The notes under the pieces are model-generated. The model made no database searches. It worked only from the letters and a program-made list of their open reading frames with translations, and was not told where the DNA came from. A stretch of 16,562 nt of DNA from an uncultured Ruminococcus sp. (GTDB lineage Bacteria > Bacillota > Clostridia > Oscillospirales > Acutalibacteraceae). Shown here one piece after another: positions 7,653 to 14,210 of this stretch; the stretch's first letter is position 1; every line of letters begins with the position of its first letter. The stretch is taken from contig CADCON010000144.1 in NCBI GenBank assembly GCA_902803035.1, forward strand, positions 1 to 16,562. Direction: 5' to 3'. The position numbers and the translations under genes were made by a program.

Positions 7653-7758
7653 AACAGCTTTTTGACTGAAATGCAAGAAAAAACAAGGCAATTTGTTGAT
7701 AATGTGAGAATTCTATGTTATGCATAAAGAATTTATACAATAGTTCAGAATATTTGTT

Positions 7759-8379
7759 TCAATTTATGTATAATATTTCAATTTCCGCTTCTTCCCGGCT
7801 GCAAACGGACAAAACCCATGTCCATCCCTCCTCACAGGCGTCCTCTCTTTTCAGCCTTCTGGTATAAAGCCGCGCGGGAGGGTATTTTTCCGAGGCAATC
7901 ACGGGAAGCAATCCCTGTTCATTGGCCGTGTCAAAGCCAAGACCGCCCGCAATGCCCGTGCCGTTCAGCTTGAGATAGGCCTCCTTGGCTGTCCAGACGC
8001 TGTATCCGCGGATATTCCGCTCGTCAGCGTGACGGGCGGCATAGAAATACTGTCTCTCACAGGCGGTAAACACTCTGTCGGCCACTCTCCGGCTGAATTC
8101 ACCCGCTTCTTCTATGTCCACTCCCACTTCATAAGGGGAAAAAGCGGCGGCAACGGTATTCCCTTTGTGTGAAATGCTGAATTGTAATTCGCATCCACTG
8201 AAAAACGGCTTGCCGGAAGGTCCGAACGAAAAGGGACGGCAATTGAAATCTTCGCCTGTCATACTGCCCAGCTGTTCTCTCACCAGCTTATGCCCCGCAT
8301 CGGACACCATTCCCGCTTTTCTCCCCGCCGGCAGATCGCCCGGCAGGTCAACGCTGAAAACATACACCTTGATTTTCAT
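7759..8379 (-). CDS. 4'-phosphopantetheinyl transferase, Sfp type
   Basis: The 206-aa protein transfers 4'-phosphopantetheine from CoA to a serine of an acyl or peptidyl carrier protein. Visible: FSISHKG (67-73), VGVDIEE (85-91, metal-binding Asp and Glu), FTACERQYF (104-112) and WTAKEAYLKLNGTG (129-142, catalytic Glu and Lys). The two-lobe length is that of Sfp rather than the ~120-aa AcpS. ATG 8379 fits the family N-terminus (MKIKVYVFSVD, like MKIYGIYMD of Sfp); GGAAG is rather far upstream (14 nt), and GTG or TTG codons a few codons upstream could also serve. No carrier-protein, NRPS or PKS gene is in the window, so the target is unknown. It has its own sigma-A promoter. Confidence 0.92.
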   Translation of the reverse strand: MKIKVYVFSVDLPGDLPAGRKAGMVSDAGHKLVREQLGSMTGEDFNCRPFSFGPSGKPFFSGCELQFSISHKGNTVAAAFSPYEVGVDIEEAGEFSRRVADRVFTACERQYFYAARHADERNIRGYSVWTAKEAYLKLNGTGIAGGLGFDTANEQGLLPVIASEKYPPARLYTRRLKREDACEEGWTWVLSVCSREEAEIEILYIN

Positions 8380-8436
8380 TTTGCCGTTCAACACTTCCGT
8401 TCCGCAAAAAATTAACAATGAATTCAGTAAAAACAC

Positions 8437-8465
8437 TTTTCAAAACCGCTCATCCTTATTATAAT
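8437..8465 (+). promoter_or_regulatory. Probable promoter of the amidase gene
   Basis: TATAAT (8460-8465) with a poor -35 TTTTCA (8437-8442) at 17 nt. The -10 shares four bases with the minus-strand -10 (8458-8463), so polymerase can occupy only one of the two divergent promoters at a time. Confidence 0.5.
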
Positions 8466-8486
8466 ATAAGGGAAGTAAATATTCAA
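8458..8486 (-). promoter_or_regulatory. Sigma-A promoter of the phosphopantetheinyl transferase gene
   Basis: TTGAAT (8486-8481) and TATAAT (8463-8458) with 17-nt spacing on the minus strand; predicted RNA start near 8451 and a leader of about 72 nt. The -10 overlaps a plus-strand TATAAT. Confidence 0.8.
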
Positions 8487-8506
8487 ATGAATTTTCTTCT
8501 CTGAGG

Positions 8507-9943
8507 GTGATCAATCTGAATGATAAAATACTCAATCCGAAGGATTCCGAGGAAACCCGGAAGAAACCGTCCCAGATTTATTCTGTTCCCAGCCGCATAG
8601 CGAGAATCTTTGTCGCTGTCATCATGTGCGGCGCGCTGATTATCACCGGCATTACCGCCGCCGTCGTCAGCTTTGACGGGGAAAGGAACGAGGATCTGGT
8701 CATTGTTCTGGATCCCGGACACGGGGGTTTTGATTCGGGGGCGCAAAACCGCAAGCTGGGGCTGTACGAATCCGCGATCAATCTCAAAATCGCACTCGCC
8801 TGCCGCGAAAGACTGGAACAGTACGGCGGCGTGAAGGTATATCTAACGCACACCGGCGTACAGAATATCTATGGCAAATCCTCCCTCAGCAGCCGCGTCA
8901 GGGTAGCGGGTGAAGTCGGCGCGGATATTTTCATCAGTCTGCACATCAATTCCGCCTCCAACCCATCCGCGCATGGCGTCGAGGTCTTTGTTCCTGTCAC
9001 CCGGCACGAGCCGAAATACAACGAGGATTGCACCCGACTCGCCGAATCCATCATTGAGCATCTCACCGCCATCGGGCTGAACAGCAGGGGCGTCAAGACG
9101 AAAAAGAGCAACGGCGGCAGAGTCTATCATTTTTCTGACGGCACATCCGAGCCGGGAGATTATTATTATGTGGTCGGCGAGCCGATAAGCCGCCTTGGTA
9201 TTCCCGGAATTCTGGTCGAACACGCTTTCATCGGCACTGACTCCGATTTCCTCGACAGCGACGAGGATCTCAGAAGCCTTGGATTTGCCGACGCGGACGG
9301 CATAGCAGCGCACTTCGGACTGCGGTTGAAGAAGAACCGGGAGGAAGAAAGCGCGTCCCGCCCGCACGATGTCAGTTCTGTTTATATGCCGGACATTTCA
9401 TCCGAAACCGCTGAGAGTGACGCGGAAGAAGTAGACGGCCATTCCGAGGTGAAAATCCTGGAGGATATGATCATGACCCTGCCGGAGACTCCCACTTCCA
9501 AGGACGCCAACCAGATAAACGCGGTGAGAGCCGCGTATTATGCGCTCAGCGAAAGCGAACGCAGCCAGCTCAACCCCTCGAAATTCCAGAGAATGTGCAA
9601 CATCGTGACCTATTATGAAAACACCATCCGTCCTGTCAGGCTCGCCGTAAGGGAAGGCTCGCAGCTTTCGATAGACCGCTTCAACGGCAGGCTTCTGAAT
9701 GCCGGAACAGCGGAACAGCTTTCCGGAAAGATTACGGTGCTCTCGCTCATGGTGGAACTTGATATCTATATCAGCCCCGACGCTCCTGATAAATACAGGC
9801 GGGAGGGAGCCATTTCCTATCGTGTCACGGCTCCCGACGGAACGCTTCTGGGCGAAAATGACGAGGTGCCGGATCATTCCGTGATTACCATATTATATGA
9901 AGATACCTTACTGGATTCGCTTTCCGTTCCGATCAATGAATGA
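8507..9943 (+). CDS. Membrane-anchored N-acetylmuramoyl-L-alanine amidase (Amidase_3)
   Basis: The 478-aa protein has a short cytoplasmic N-terminus, one membrane segment (about 32-54) and an external zinc amidase domain (about 64-272) that cuts the muramoyl-alanine bond. Zinc and catalytic residues are visible: DPGHGGFDSG (H72), GLYES (E88), SLHINSAS (H146) and GILVEHAFI (E238). After a linker, residues about 316-368 resemble the helical LP...AAYxALSESER module of clostridial surface proteins, followed by about 110 residues I do not recognise. CwlD is the nearest known type but is shorter. The only usual in-frame start is GTG 8507, which sits directly on the Shine-Dalgarno; the site fits CTG 8516 or an out-of-frame ATG 8520 better. 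A bidirectional terminator follows. Confidence 0.9.
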   Translation: MINLNDKILNPKDSEETRKKPSQIYSVPSRIARIFVAVIMCGALIITGITAAVVSFDGERNEDLVIVLDPGHGGFDSGAQNRKLGLYESAINLKIALACRERLEQYGGVKVYLTHTGVQNIYGKSSLSSRVRVAGEVGADIFISLHINSASNPSAHGVEVFVPVTRHEPKYNEDCTRLAESIIEHLTAIGLNSRGVKTKKSNGGRVYHFSDGTSEPGDYYYVVGEPISRLGIPGILVEHAFIGTDSDFLDSDEDLRSLGFADADGIAAHFGLRLKKNREEESASRPHDVSSVYMPDISSETAESDAEEVDGHSEVKILEDMIMTLPETPTSKDANQINAVRAAYYALSESERSQLNPSKFQRMCNIVTYYENTIRPVRLAVREGSQLSIDRFNGRLLNAGTAEQLSGKITVLSLMVELDIYISPDAPDKYRREGAISYRVTAPDGTLLGENDEVPDHSVITILYEDTLLDSLSVPINE

Positions 9944-9944
9944 T

Positions 9945-10010
9945 AAAAAAAGCGGCTCGCGGCAGCCTTCTCTCTATGAGAACTGCACGCGGGCCGCAAA
10001 TTATTTTTTT
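9945..10010. terminator. Bidirectional intrinsic terminator between amidase and hpf
   Basis: GCGGCTCGCG (9952-9961) pairs with CGCGGGCCGC (9988-9997), with one G-T pair and a further GCAG/CTGC match inside. It is preceded by seven A (9945-9951) and followed by T-rich sequence with seven T (10004-10010), so it can stop transcription of both convergent genes. Confidence 0.92.
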
Positions 10011-10070
10011 GTCAGACCGAACGCGGAAGGGGAATGATACTGATTGTCTGCTTCTGATCGACGATTAGTA

Positions 10071-10616
10071 TTACTTGTCTTCGGGAATGAGCAGTCCATA
10101 ATCACCGTCACGGCGGCGATACACCACATTGATGCTGCCGTTCTCGATATTGCGGAACATGAAGAACTGGTGGCCGAGCATATTCATCTGAAGAACCGCT
10201 TCGTCAACGTCCATGGTGAAAACCGGGAATTTCTTGGTGCGGACAATCTGGAACTGCTCGTCCTCCACGCCCTCTTCCTCATAATCGCCGCCGAACGGCT
10301 CAAACATATCGGCTGTGTTGGAATTCTTGAACCTTTTGGCGAGCTTTTTCTTATTGCGGCGGATCTGCGCCGAAAGGCTGTCAACAACCAGATCGAGCGC
10401 CTCGTCCAGATCAAGACCTGTCTTCTCCGCACGATAGATGTATCCACGGCTGCGTACAGTAACTTCAATCGTGTATCTGTTGCGTTCCATGGTGACGGTG
10501 ACATCCGCGTCGGCGTCATCGTCAAAGAATTTATCAAATCTGGTAAACTTCTTGTCAACTCTCTCCTTGAATGAATCTCTGAGATTGATCTATCTTCCTG
10601 TAATAGTCAATTTCAT
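10071..10616 (-). CDS. hpf: Long-form ribosome hibernation promoting factor, with in-frame TAG at codon 9
   Basis: HPF dimerises 70S ribosomes into inactive 100S particles in stationary phase. The gene reads 181 codons from ATG 10616 (AAGGAG 8 nt upstream) but codon 9 is TAG (10592-10590). Around it the peptide is MKLTITGR-stop-INLRDSFKER, exactly the family N-terminus where Gln or Lys is usual. Downstream the frame is intact: FDKFFDDDADADVTVT, ERNRYTIEVTVR, the basic IRRNKKKL helix and the C-terminal dimerisation domain (VRTKKFPVFTMDVDEA to the GLLIPEDK end). The first possible restart is ATG 10490, which would drop the first strand and helix and leave 139 aa. It could be a recent nonsense mutation, read-through, or a sequence error. 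I list it as a CDS because the rest is undamaged. Confidence 0.85.
10590..10592 (-). other. In-frame amber codon in hpf
   Basis: TAG is codon 9 of the hpf frame. One base change from CAG (Gln) or AAG (Lys) explains it. TAG is otherwise used once as a stop in this window (end of the fumarase alpha gene, where the family length says it is a true stop), which argues against a general reassignment of TAG. Confidence 0.8.
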
Positions 10617-10651
10617 AAAAATGGCTCCTTTCTCCTGAAGAGAAATATTGA

Positions 10652-10706
10652 ATATCCGGAAATATGAGCGTTTTTTAACTCTCAAATGATTTCCGAATAT
10701 ATTATA
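10652..10706 (-). promoter_or_regulatory. hpf promoter with inverted repeat over the start site
   Basis: On the minus strand TATAAT (10706-10701) is preceded by TGT (extended -10); no good -35 was found. Immediately downstream, arms 10700-10689 and 10663-10652 are complementary over 12 nt (one G-T pair), separated by 25 nt. The first arm straddles the predicted RNA start near 10694. It could be an operator or a leader hairpin. Confidence 0.5.
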
Positions 10707-10786
10707 ACATAATAAACAAAATTATGCTATATATTTTCGAGAATTTAATAAAATTTAACATTTAGCCATTGCCTTCCTTCTTAAGC

Positions 10787-10824
10787 AAAAAAACGCCTGA
10801 CGAACAGAAGCCGCCGGCGTTTTT
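10787..10824 (-). terminator. Intrinsic terminator of the amidohydrolase-fumarase unit
   Basis: AAAAACGCC (10789-10797) and GGCGTTTTT (10816-10824) form a 9-bp stem; on the minus strand it is followed by a T-run of seven. It lies about 48 nt past the fumarase alpha stop. Its A/T-flanked symmetry could also stop rightward transcription. Confidence 0.85.
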
Positions 10825-10871
10825 CCAGTTATTTCCAGTTTTCTAGATAGATCAACAAGTGAAAAAGAAAA

Positions 10872-11720
10872 CTAAATCTCTGCGGAAGCGTGCCGGGTAA
10901 CATGGCATCCGACATTGACGGCGACAGGAAGTCCCGCAATGTGCGTGGGCGCGGCTTCGATATTGACCGCAAGCGCAGTGACGCTGCCGCCGAATCCCTG
11001 CGGTCCCACCCCCGTCGCGTTAACCGCCTCAAGAGCGTCCGCTTCCATCGCCCGATAAAATTCGTCGGGATTGGGGGTGGCCAGACTGCGGCAGAGTGCT
11101 TTTTTGGCGAGAAGCGCGCAGCCTTCAAAATCACTTCCTATACCGACGCCCAGAACCATGGGCGGACAGGGATTTCCTCCGGCTATCCTGGCGGTTTCGG
11201 CGATGAAGGCAATAATGTCTTCCCTGCCGTAAGCAGGCGTCAGCATTTTCAGCCGGCTCATATTCTCACTTCCGAATCCCTTCGGCGCGACAGTGAGCCT
11301 GATTCTGTCCCCCGCGACCATTCTCGTGTGAATGACGGCGGGCGTGTTGTCACCCGTGTTGACCCTGCGAAGCGGGTCACGGACAACCGAACAGCGAAGC
11401 AGCCCTTCCGTATAACCGTCGTGAACCCCCTGATGAATCGCGTCCTCCAGCAGGCCGCCTTCAATATGCACGTCCTGACCGACTTCCACGAAAACAACCG
11501 CCATTCCGGTGTCCTGACAAATCGGAATGTCCAGCTCACGCGCCGCGGCGATGTTGGCTTTCATGTCGTCAAATACGGAAATTCCGATGGCGGATGTTTC
11601 GCGGCAGGAGCAGACGTTGATTCTGTCCACGAGGTCGCAGGGAAGCTCCTTGTTCGCCTTTATGCAGAGATCGCGCACGGTCTTTGTTATTTCGGAAGCA
11701 TTGATTGTTCTCATATTCAT
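10872..11720 (-). CDS. Class I fumarate hydratase (Fe-S), alpha subunit
   Basis: The 282-aa protein is the [4Fe-4S] subunit of a two-subunit class I fumarase or tartrate dehydratase (fumarate to malate). Cluster-ligand cysteines sit in PICQDTGMAVVF (C68), GGNPCPPMVLGVG (C185) and SDFEGCALLAKKAL (C201); KGFGSENMSRLKML (147-160) is also typical, and the tail VGCHVTRHASAEI is the normal end. AAGGA is 6 nt before ATG 11720, with a second Met two codons in. It follows the amidohydrolase by 23 nt, so they are co-transcribed. The beta subunit, usually directly downstream, is absent: a terminator and hpf follow. TtdA or a related dehydratase cannot be excluded. Confidence 0.92.
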   Translation of the reverse strand: MNMRTINASEITKTVRDLCIKANKELPCDLVDRINVCSCRETSAIGISVFDDMKANIAAARELDIPICQDTGMAVVFVEVGQDVHIEGGLLEDAIHQGVHDGYTEGLLRCSVVRDPLRRVNTGDNTPAVIHTRMVAGDRIRLTVAPKGFGSENMSRLKMLTPAYGREDIIAFIAETARIAGGNPCPPMVLGVGIGSDFEGCALLAKKALCRSLATPNPDEFYRAMEADALEAVNATGVGPQGFGGSVTALAVNIEAAPTHIAGLPVAVNVGCHVTRHASAEI

Positions 11721-11743
11721 TTTCCATCCTTTGCGCTGATGAG

Positions 11744-12919
11744 TCAGTGAAGTATGCCGGTGTCATAAACGGCTTTGCCGTCTATGAAGACAGCAAGGGG
11801 CTTGGCGTACAGTGTAAGCGGATCATCCTCAAAAACCGAGAAATCCGCGTCCTTTCCGGCTTTGATGGAACCGATTCTGTCATCCAGCCCCAGTATTACC
11901 GCCGGATTGATGGTAATCGCCCGGAGCGCGCTGTCGTAATCCATTCCTTCGCGCACCGCAAGACCCGCGCATAAAGGCAGGTACTGAATCGGAATCACCG
12001 GATGATCGGTCACAATAGCGGTTCTGACGCCCGCGGAAGCAATGATGCCGGGCGCCTTCGGAGTGAGATTGGCAAGCTCCGGCTTTGACCTGTCACTGAG
12101 AAACGGCCCGCTGAATACATCCGCACCGCATTCCGCCAGCTCGTCCGCCACCATATGCCCTTCCGTCGCGTGAACAAGCACATATTTCAGCCCGAATTCC
12201 TCCGCGATGCGTATGCCGGTGAAGATATCGTCCCTCCGGTGGGCGTGAATATGCACCGGAAGCTCACCCTTGATGACGGGAAGAAGCGCTTCGCAATCGG
12301 CGTCATAATCGGGCAGATCATAGTCTTCGCTCTCCCCTGCCTTCTCCACATCATCGGCGTAACGTCTTGCCTTCGTGAGGGCTTCGCGGATAATCTTCGC
12401 GGTTGCCATTCGCGTGACGGGCGTTTCATCGCGGCTGTGATGCGCGGTTTTCGGATTTTCGCCCAGTGCCATTTTCATGGATACAGGAAACCGGACGATC
12501 ATCTTGTCCACCCTGCCGCCGGTGGTTTTCACTGCCGCCATTGTGCCGCCGATGGGATTGGCGCTTCCGGGGCCGGTGACCACGGAAGTAACTCCCGCTT
12601 CATGCGCTTCCCTGAAGCAGCGGTCAAAGCTGTTGATGGCGTCAATGGCCCTGAGCGACGCGGCGGATGTGAGAACGTCCTCGTTGCCGTCGTCCCCCTC
12701 AAATCCCAGCCCGTCATCCCACATACCGACGTGCGTGTGAGCGTCAATGAATCCGGGGTAGATTCTTTTGCCGGCGAGATCGATCCATTCCTCGTCCGGA
12801 CGCGCGGCAAATTCATTCATGTGACCGGCTTCCAGAATCCTGCCCTCGCTGATCCGGAGAAATCCGTTCTCAATCGGCACCCCTTCAGCCGTATAGATAT
12901 ACGCGTTAATCAATGTCAT
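11744..12919 (-). CDS. Metal-dependent amidohydrolase (HutI/COG1228-like)
   Basis: The 391-aa cytoplasmic TIM-barrel hydrolase has a flanking small beta domain at both ends (N-terminus through LAGKRIYPG; C-terminus GSIKAGKDADFSVFEDDP). Metal-site motifs: GFIDAHTHVG (H61, H63), the HIHAH cluster (H223-H227), LVHATEGH (H250, H255) and VTDHP (D305). GPGSANPIGGTMAAVKTTGG (about 116-135) is shared by a clostridial subgroup usually annotated only as amidohydrolase; the substrate is unknown (imidazolone, cyclic imide or acyl-amino acid ring opening are options). ATG 12919 has AGAGG 11 nt upstream and matches the family N-terminus (MTLINAYIYT); the 50 codons open upstream run through a hairpin and are not coding. 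It is first in a pair with fumarase alpha. Confidence 0.88.
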   Translation of the reverse strand: MTLINAYIYTAEGVPIENGFLRISEGRILEAGHMNEFAARPDEEWIDLAGKRIYPGFIDAHTHVGMWDDGLGFEGDDGNEDVLTSAASLRAIDAINSFDRCFREAHEAGVTSVVTGPGSANPIGGTMAAVKTTGGRVDKMIVRFPVSMKMALGENPKTAHHSRDETPVTRMATAKIIREALTKARRYADDVEKAGESEDYDLPDYDADCEALLPVIKGELPVHIHAHRRDDIFTGIRIAEEFGLKYVLVHATEGHMVADELAECGADVFSGPFLSDRSKPELANLTPKAPGIIASAGVRTAIVTDHPVIPIQYLPLCAGLAVREGMDYDSALRAITINPAVILGLDDRIGSIKAGKDADFSVFEDDPLTLYAKPLAVFIDGKAVYDTGILH

Positions 12920-12946
12920 AAAAATACCGTCCTCTGACAAAGTAAG

Positions 12947-13023
12947 GGCGATTGACGCAGCCAGGTTTTTCATATCCGAAAAGACAGCCAAATACGAAAA
13001 AGCTGATAGTTGCGGCAATCGCC
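12947..13023 (-). other. 77-nt long imperfect hairpin ahead of the amidohydrolase gene
   Basis: Outer arms 13023-13011 and 12959-12947 match over 12 of 13 positions (GGCGATTG-c-CGCA against TGCG-t-CAATCGCC). Inner arms TTTTTCGTAT (13001-12992) and ATATGAAAAA (12975-12966) pair over 10 bp with one G-T. The apical loop is 16 nt. No T-run follows on either strand, so it is not an ordinary terminator. It ends 28 nt before the ATG of the amidohydrolase. A leader RNA element or a small palindromic repeat are both possible. Confidence 0.6.
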
Positions 13024-13034
13024 GTTTGCAATTA

Positions 13035-13062
13035 ATTATGTATAGATTGTCGGTGAATACAA
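13035..13062 (-). promoter_or_regulatory. Possible promoter for the amidohydrolase-fumarase pair
   Basis: TTGTAT (13062-13057) and CATAAT (13040-13035) with 16-nt spacing lie directly after the yabR stop codon. The predicted RNA start (about 13028) would place the 77-nt hairpin at the very 5' end of the transcript. The -35 is weak. Confidence 0.35.
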
Positions 13063-13554
13063 TTACCACTGATTCGGGCCGCCGTTGTTGCCACCCTTGC
13101 GGCTGCGTCTGGTATCCTTCTTGAGTCCTGAGATCTTCTCGTCGCTGGAAGCCATGAATTTTGAAACCATATCTTCAAAATTGTCGGAAGAAGCCGGTCT
13201 GCGGCCCCAGTCAAACCCGTCAGAACCGCTCCTGCCGCCCTGATTCCTCGCGCCCTGATTTCTGCCGCCCTGCTGACGTCCGCCGGTATTGCCGCGGCGG
13301 TTGCCGCCCTGCGGCTGTCTTGGCTCAGCCTGCTTGATGGAAAGGCTGATCTTGCCGTTTTCGTCAATTTTCATAATCTTGACCTTCACGGTCTGCCCTA
13401 CTGTGAGATGATCCTTGATTTCTTTGACAAAAACCGGCGCAACCTCGGAAATATGCACCATACCGGAGGTGTTGTCTCCGATGTCAACAAATGCACCGTA
13501 ATTCATGATGCCCGTGACCTTTCCCTCGACGATCTGTCCAACCTCAAATGCCAT
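13063..13554 (-). CDS. yabR: S1-domain RNA-binding protein, YabR/GSP13-like
   Basis: Residues 1-74 are a complete S1 OB-fold domain (VGQIVEGKVTGIMNYGAFVD, SGMVHISEVA, VKVKIMKIDENGKISLSIKQ). The rest of the 163 residues is a low-complexity tail rich in Gly, Arg, Gln and Asn with RGG-like repeats (about 76-112), then a short conserved-looking segment (DNFEDMVSKFMASSDEKISGLKK style) and a basic end. In B. subtilis yabR follows divIC, as here. It probably binds RNA or ribosomes; the physiological role is not settled. GGAGG is 11 nt before the ATG. A small hairpin (13595-13615) lies in the 86-nt gap after divIC. Confidence 0.88.
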   Translation of the reverse strand: MAFEVGQIVEGKVTGIMNYGAFVDIGDNTSGMVHISEVAPVFVKEIKDHLTVGQTVKVKIMKIDENGKISLSIKQAEPRQPQGGNRRGNTGGRQQGGRNQGARNQGGRSGSDGFDWGRRPASSDNFEDMVSKFMASSDEKISGLKKDTRRSRKGGNNGGPNQW

Positions 13555-13594
13555 AAAAATATAATCCTCCAGAAAAAAGCTTACAATATCTTAT

Positions 13595-13615
13595 CTGTGA
13601 AGGTAAAATTCACAG
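13595..13615 (-). other. Small hairpin between divIC and yabR
   Basis: CTGTGAA (13595-13601) and TTCACAG (13609-13615) form a 7-bp stem with a 7-nt loop. No T-run follows on the minus strand. It may modulate read-through from divIC into yabR. Confidence 0.4.
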
Positions 13616-13640
13616 CTTCAGACCTCAATACCAGCAGGAA

Positions 13641-14048
13641 TCAGCCTGCTCTGTTGACAAAGATTTGCTCGCCGGGATAAACCATCTGATAGTCTTCCCT
13701 TGCCTTATCCTCAATGACCTGATCCAGATTTTCCGACATCTCCAATTCCAACTGCTCGTTTTCCTTCTTCAGTGCTTCATTAACGGCCCGAAGTTGTGCA
13801 ATAGTGTTTTCCTTTCTCGCGTTGGAAGCCATTGTACTGGTGATGGTCAACGTGCCAATGAGAATGAAAACCAGAATGACCGCGCCGACAACCAGCTTGA
13901 TGCCGAACTTCTCTCTACTGAAGGACTGAAAAAAATCATCCTTCTGTCTTTTGAAGGAATTGAAAAACTTATGGAATGTATATTTAACGGTCCACCAAAA
14001 ACCTCTGTTGTTTTTCGTGTTACCACCGTATTTTCTTTTCGACTTCAT
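13641..14048 (-). CDS. divIC: Septum formation initiator DivIC (FtsB/FtsL family)
   Basis: The 135-aa bitopic protein has a long basic cytoplasmic N-terminus (1-48), one membrane helix (about 50-72) and an extracellular coiled coil (about 78-108, QLRAVNEALKKENEQLELEM) followed by the family C-terminus (IEDKAREDYQMVYPGEQIF). DivIC joins FtsL and DivIB in the divisome and helps activate septal wall synthesis. Its place between yabQ and yabR is conserved in sporulating Firmicutes. It has its own sigma-A promoter in the 162-nt gap after yabQ, which fits a vegetative gene inside a sporulation cluster. TGGAG lies 11 nt before the ATG. Confidence 0.9.
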   Translation of the reverse strand: MKSKRKYGGNTKNNRGFWWTVKYTFHKFFNSFKRQKDDFFQSFSREKFGIKLVVGAVILVFILIGTLTITSTMASNARKENTIAQLRAVNEALKKENEQLELEMSENLDQVIEDKAREDYQMVYPGEQIFVNRAG

Positions 14049-14114
14049 TATATTTTTTCTCCACTTAACAAAGAAAATTCTTCATCATATGCTATTCGAT
14101 TCTCCGATATAATA

Positions 14115-14142
14115 ATTATAGCAGTTTTAATGATGATTGCAA
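14115..14142 (-). promoter_or_regulatory. Sigma-A promoter of divIC
   Basis: TTGCAA (14142-14137) and TATAAT (14120-14115) with 16-nt spacing on the minus strand, giving a leader of about 60 nt. It separates vegetative divIC-yabR expression from sporulation-only yabPQ. Confidence 0.65.
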
Positions 14143-14210
14143 GCGATTTTCAAAATTAATTGGAATATTTTATATTTTGTACGATTTACCAGTTATTTTC
14201 AACTTCATTA

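Noticed and set aside
7710..7735. Palindrome TTATGCATAA (7718-7727) downstream of the phosphopantetheinyl transferase gene as a terminator
   Set aside because: It is AT-rich and short, with no GC stem or T-run.
10590..10592. General reassignment of TAG to a sense codon
   Set aside because: Only one in-frame TAG was seen in about 13 kb of coding sequence, and the fumarase alpha gene ends at TAG exactly at family length.
11744..12940. Long plus-strand frames opposite the amidohydrolase and fumarase genes (up to 286 aa)
   Set aside because: They are typical antisense shadows of GC-rich genes; the opposite strand carries clear family motifs and ribosome sites.
12920..13069. Upstream extension of the amidohydrolase frame by 50 codons
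   Set aside because: It runs through the 77-nt hairpin, has no ribosome site, overlaps the yabR end, and the family N-terminus matches the start at 12919.
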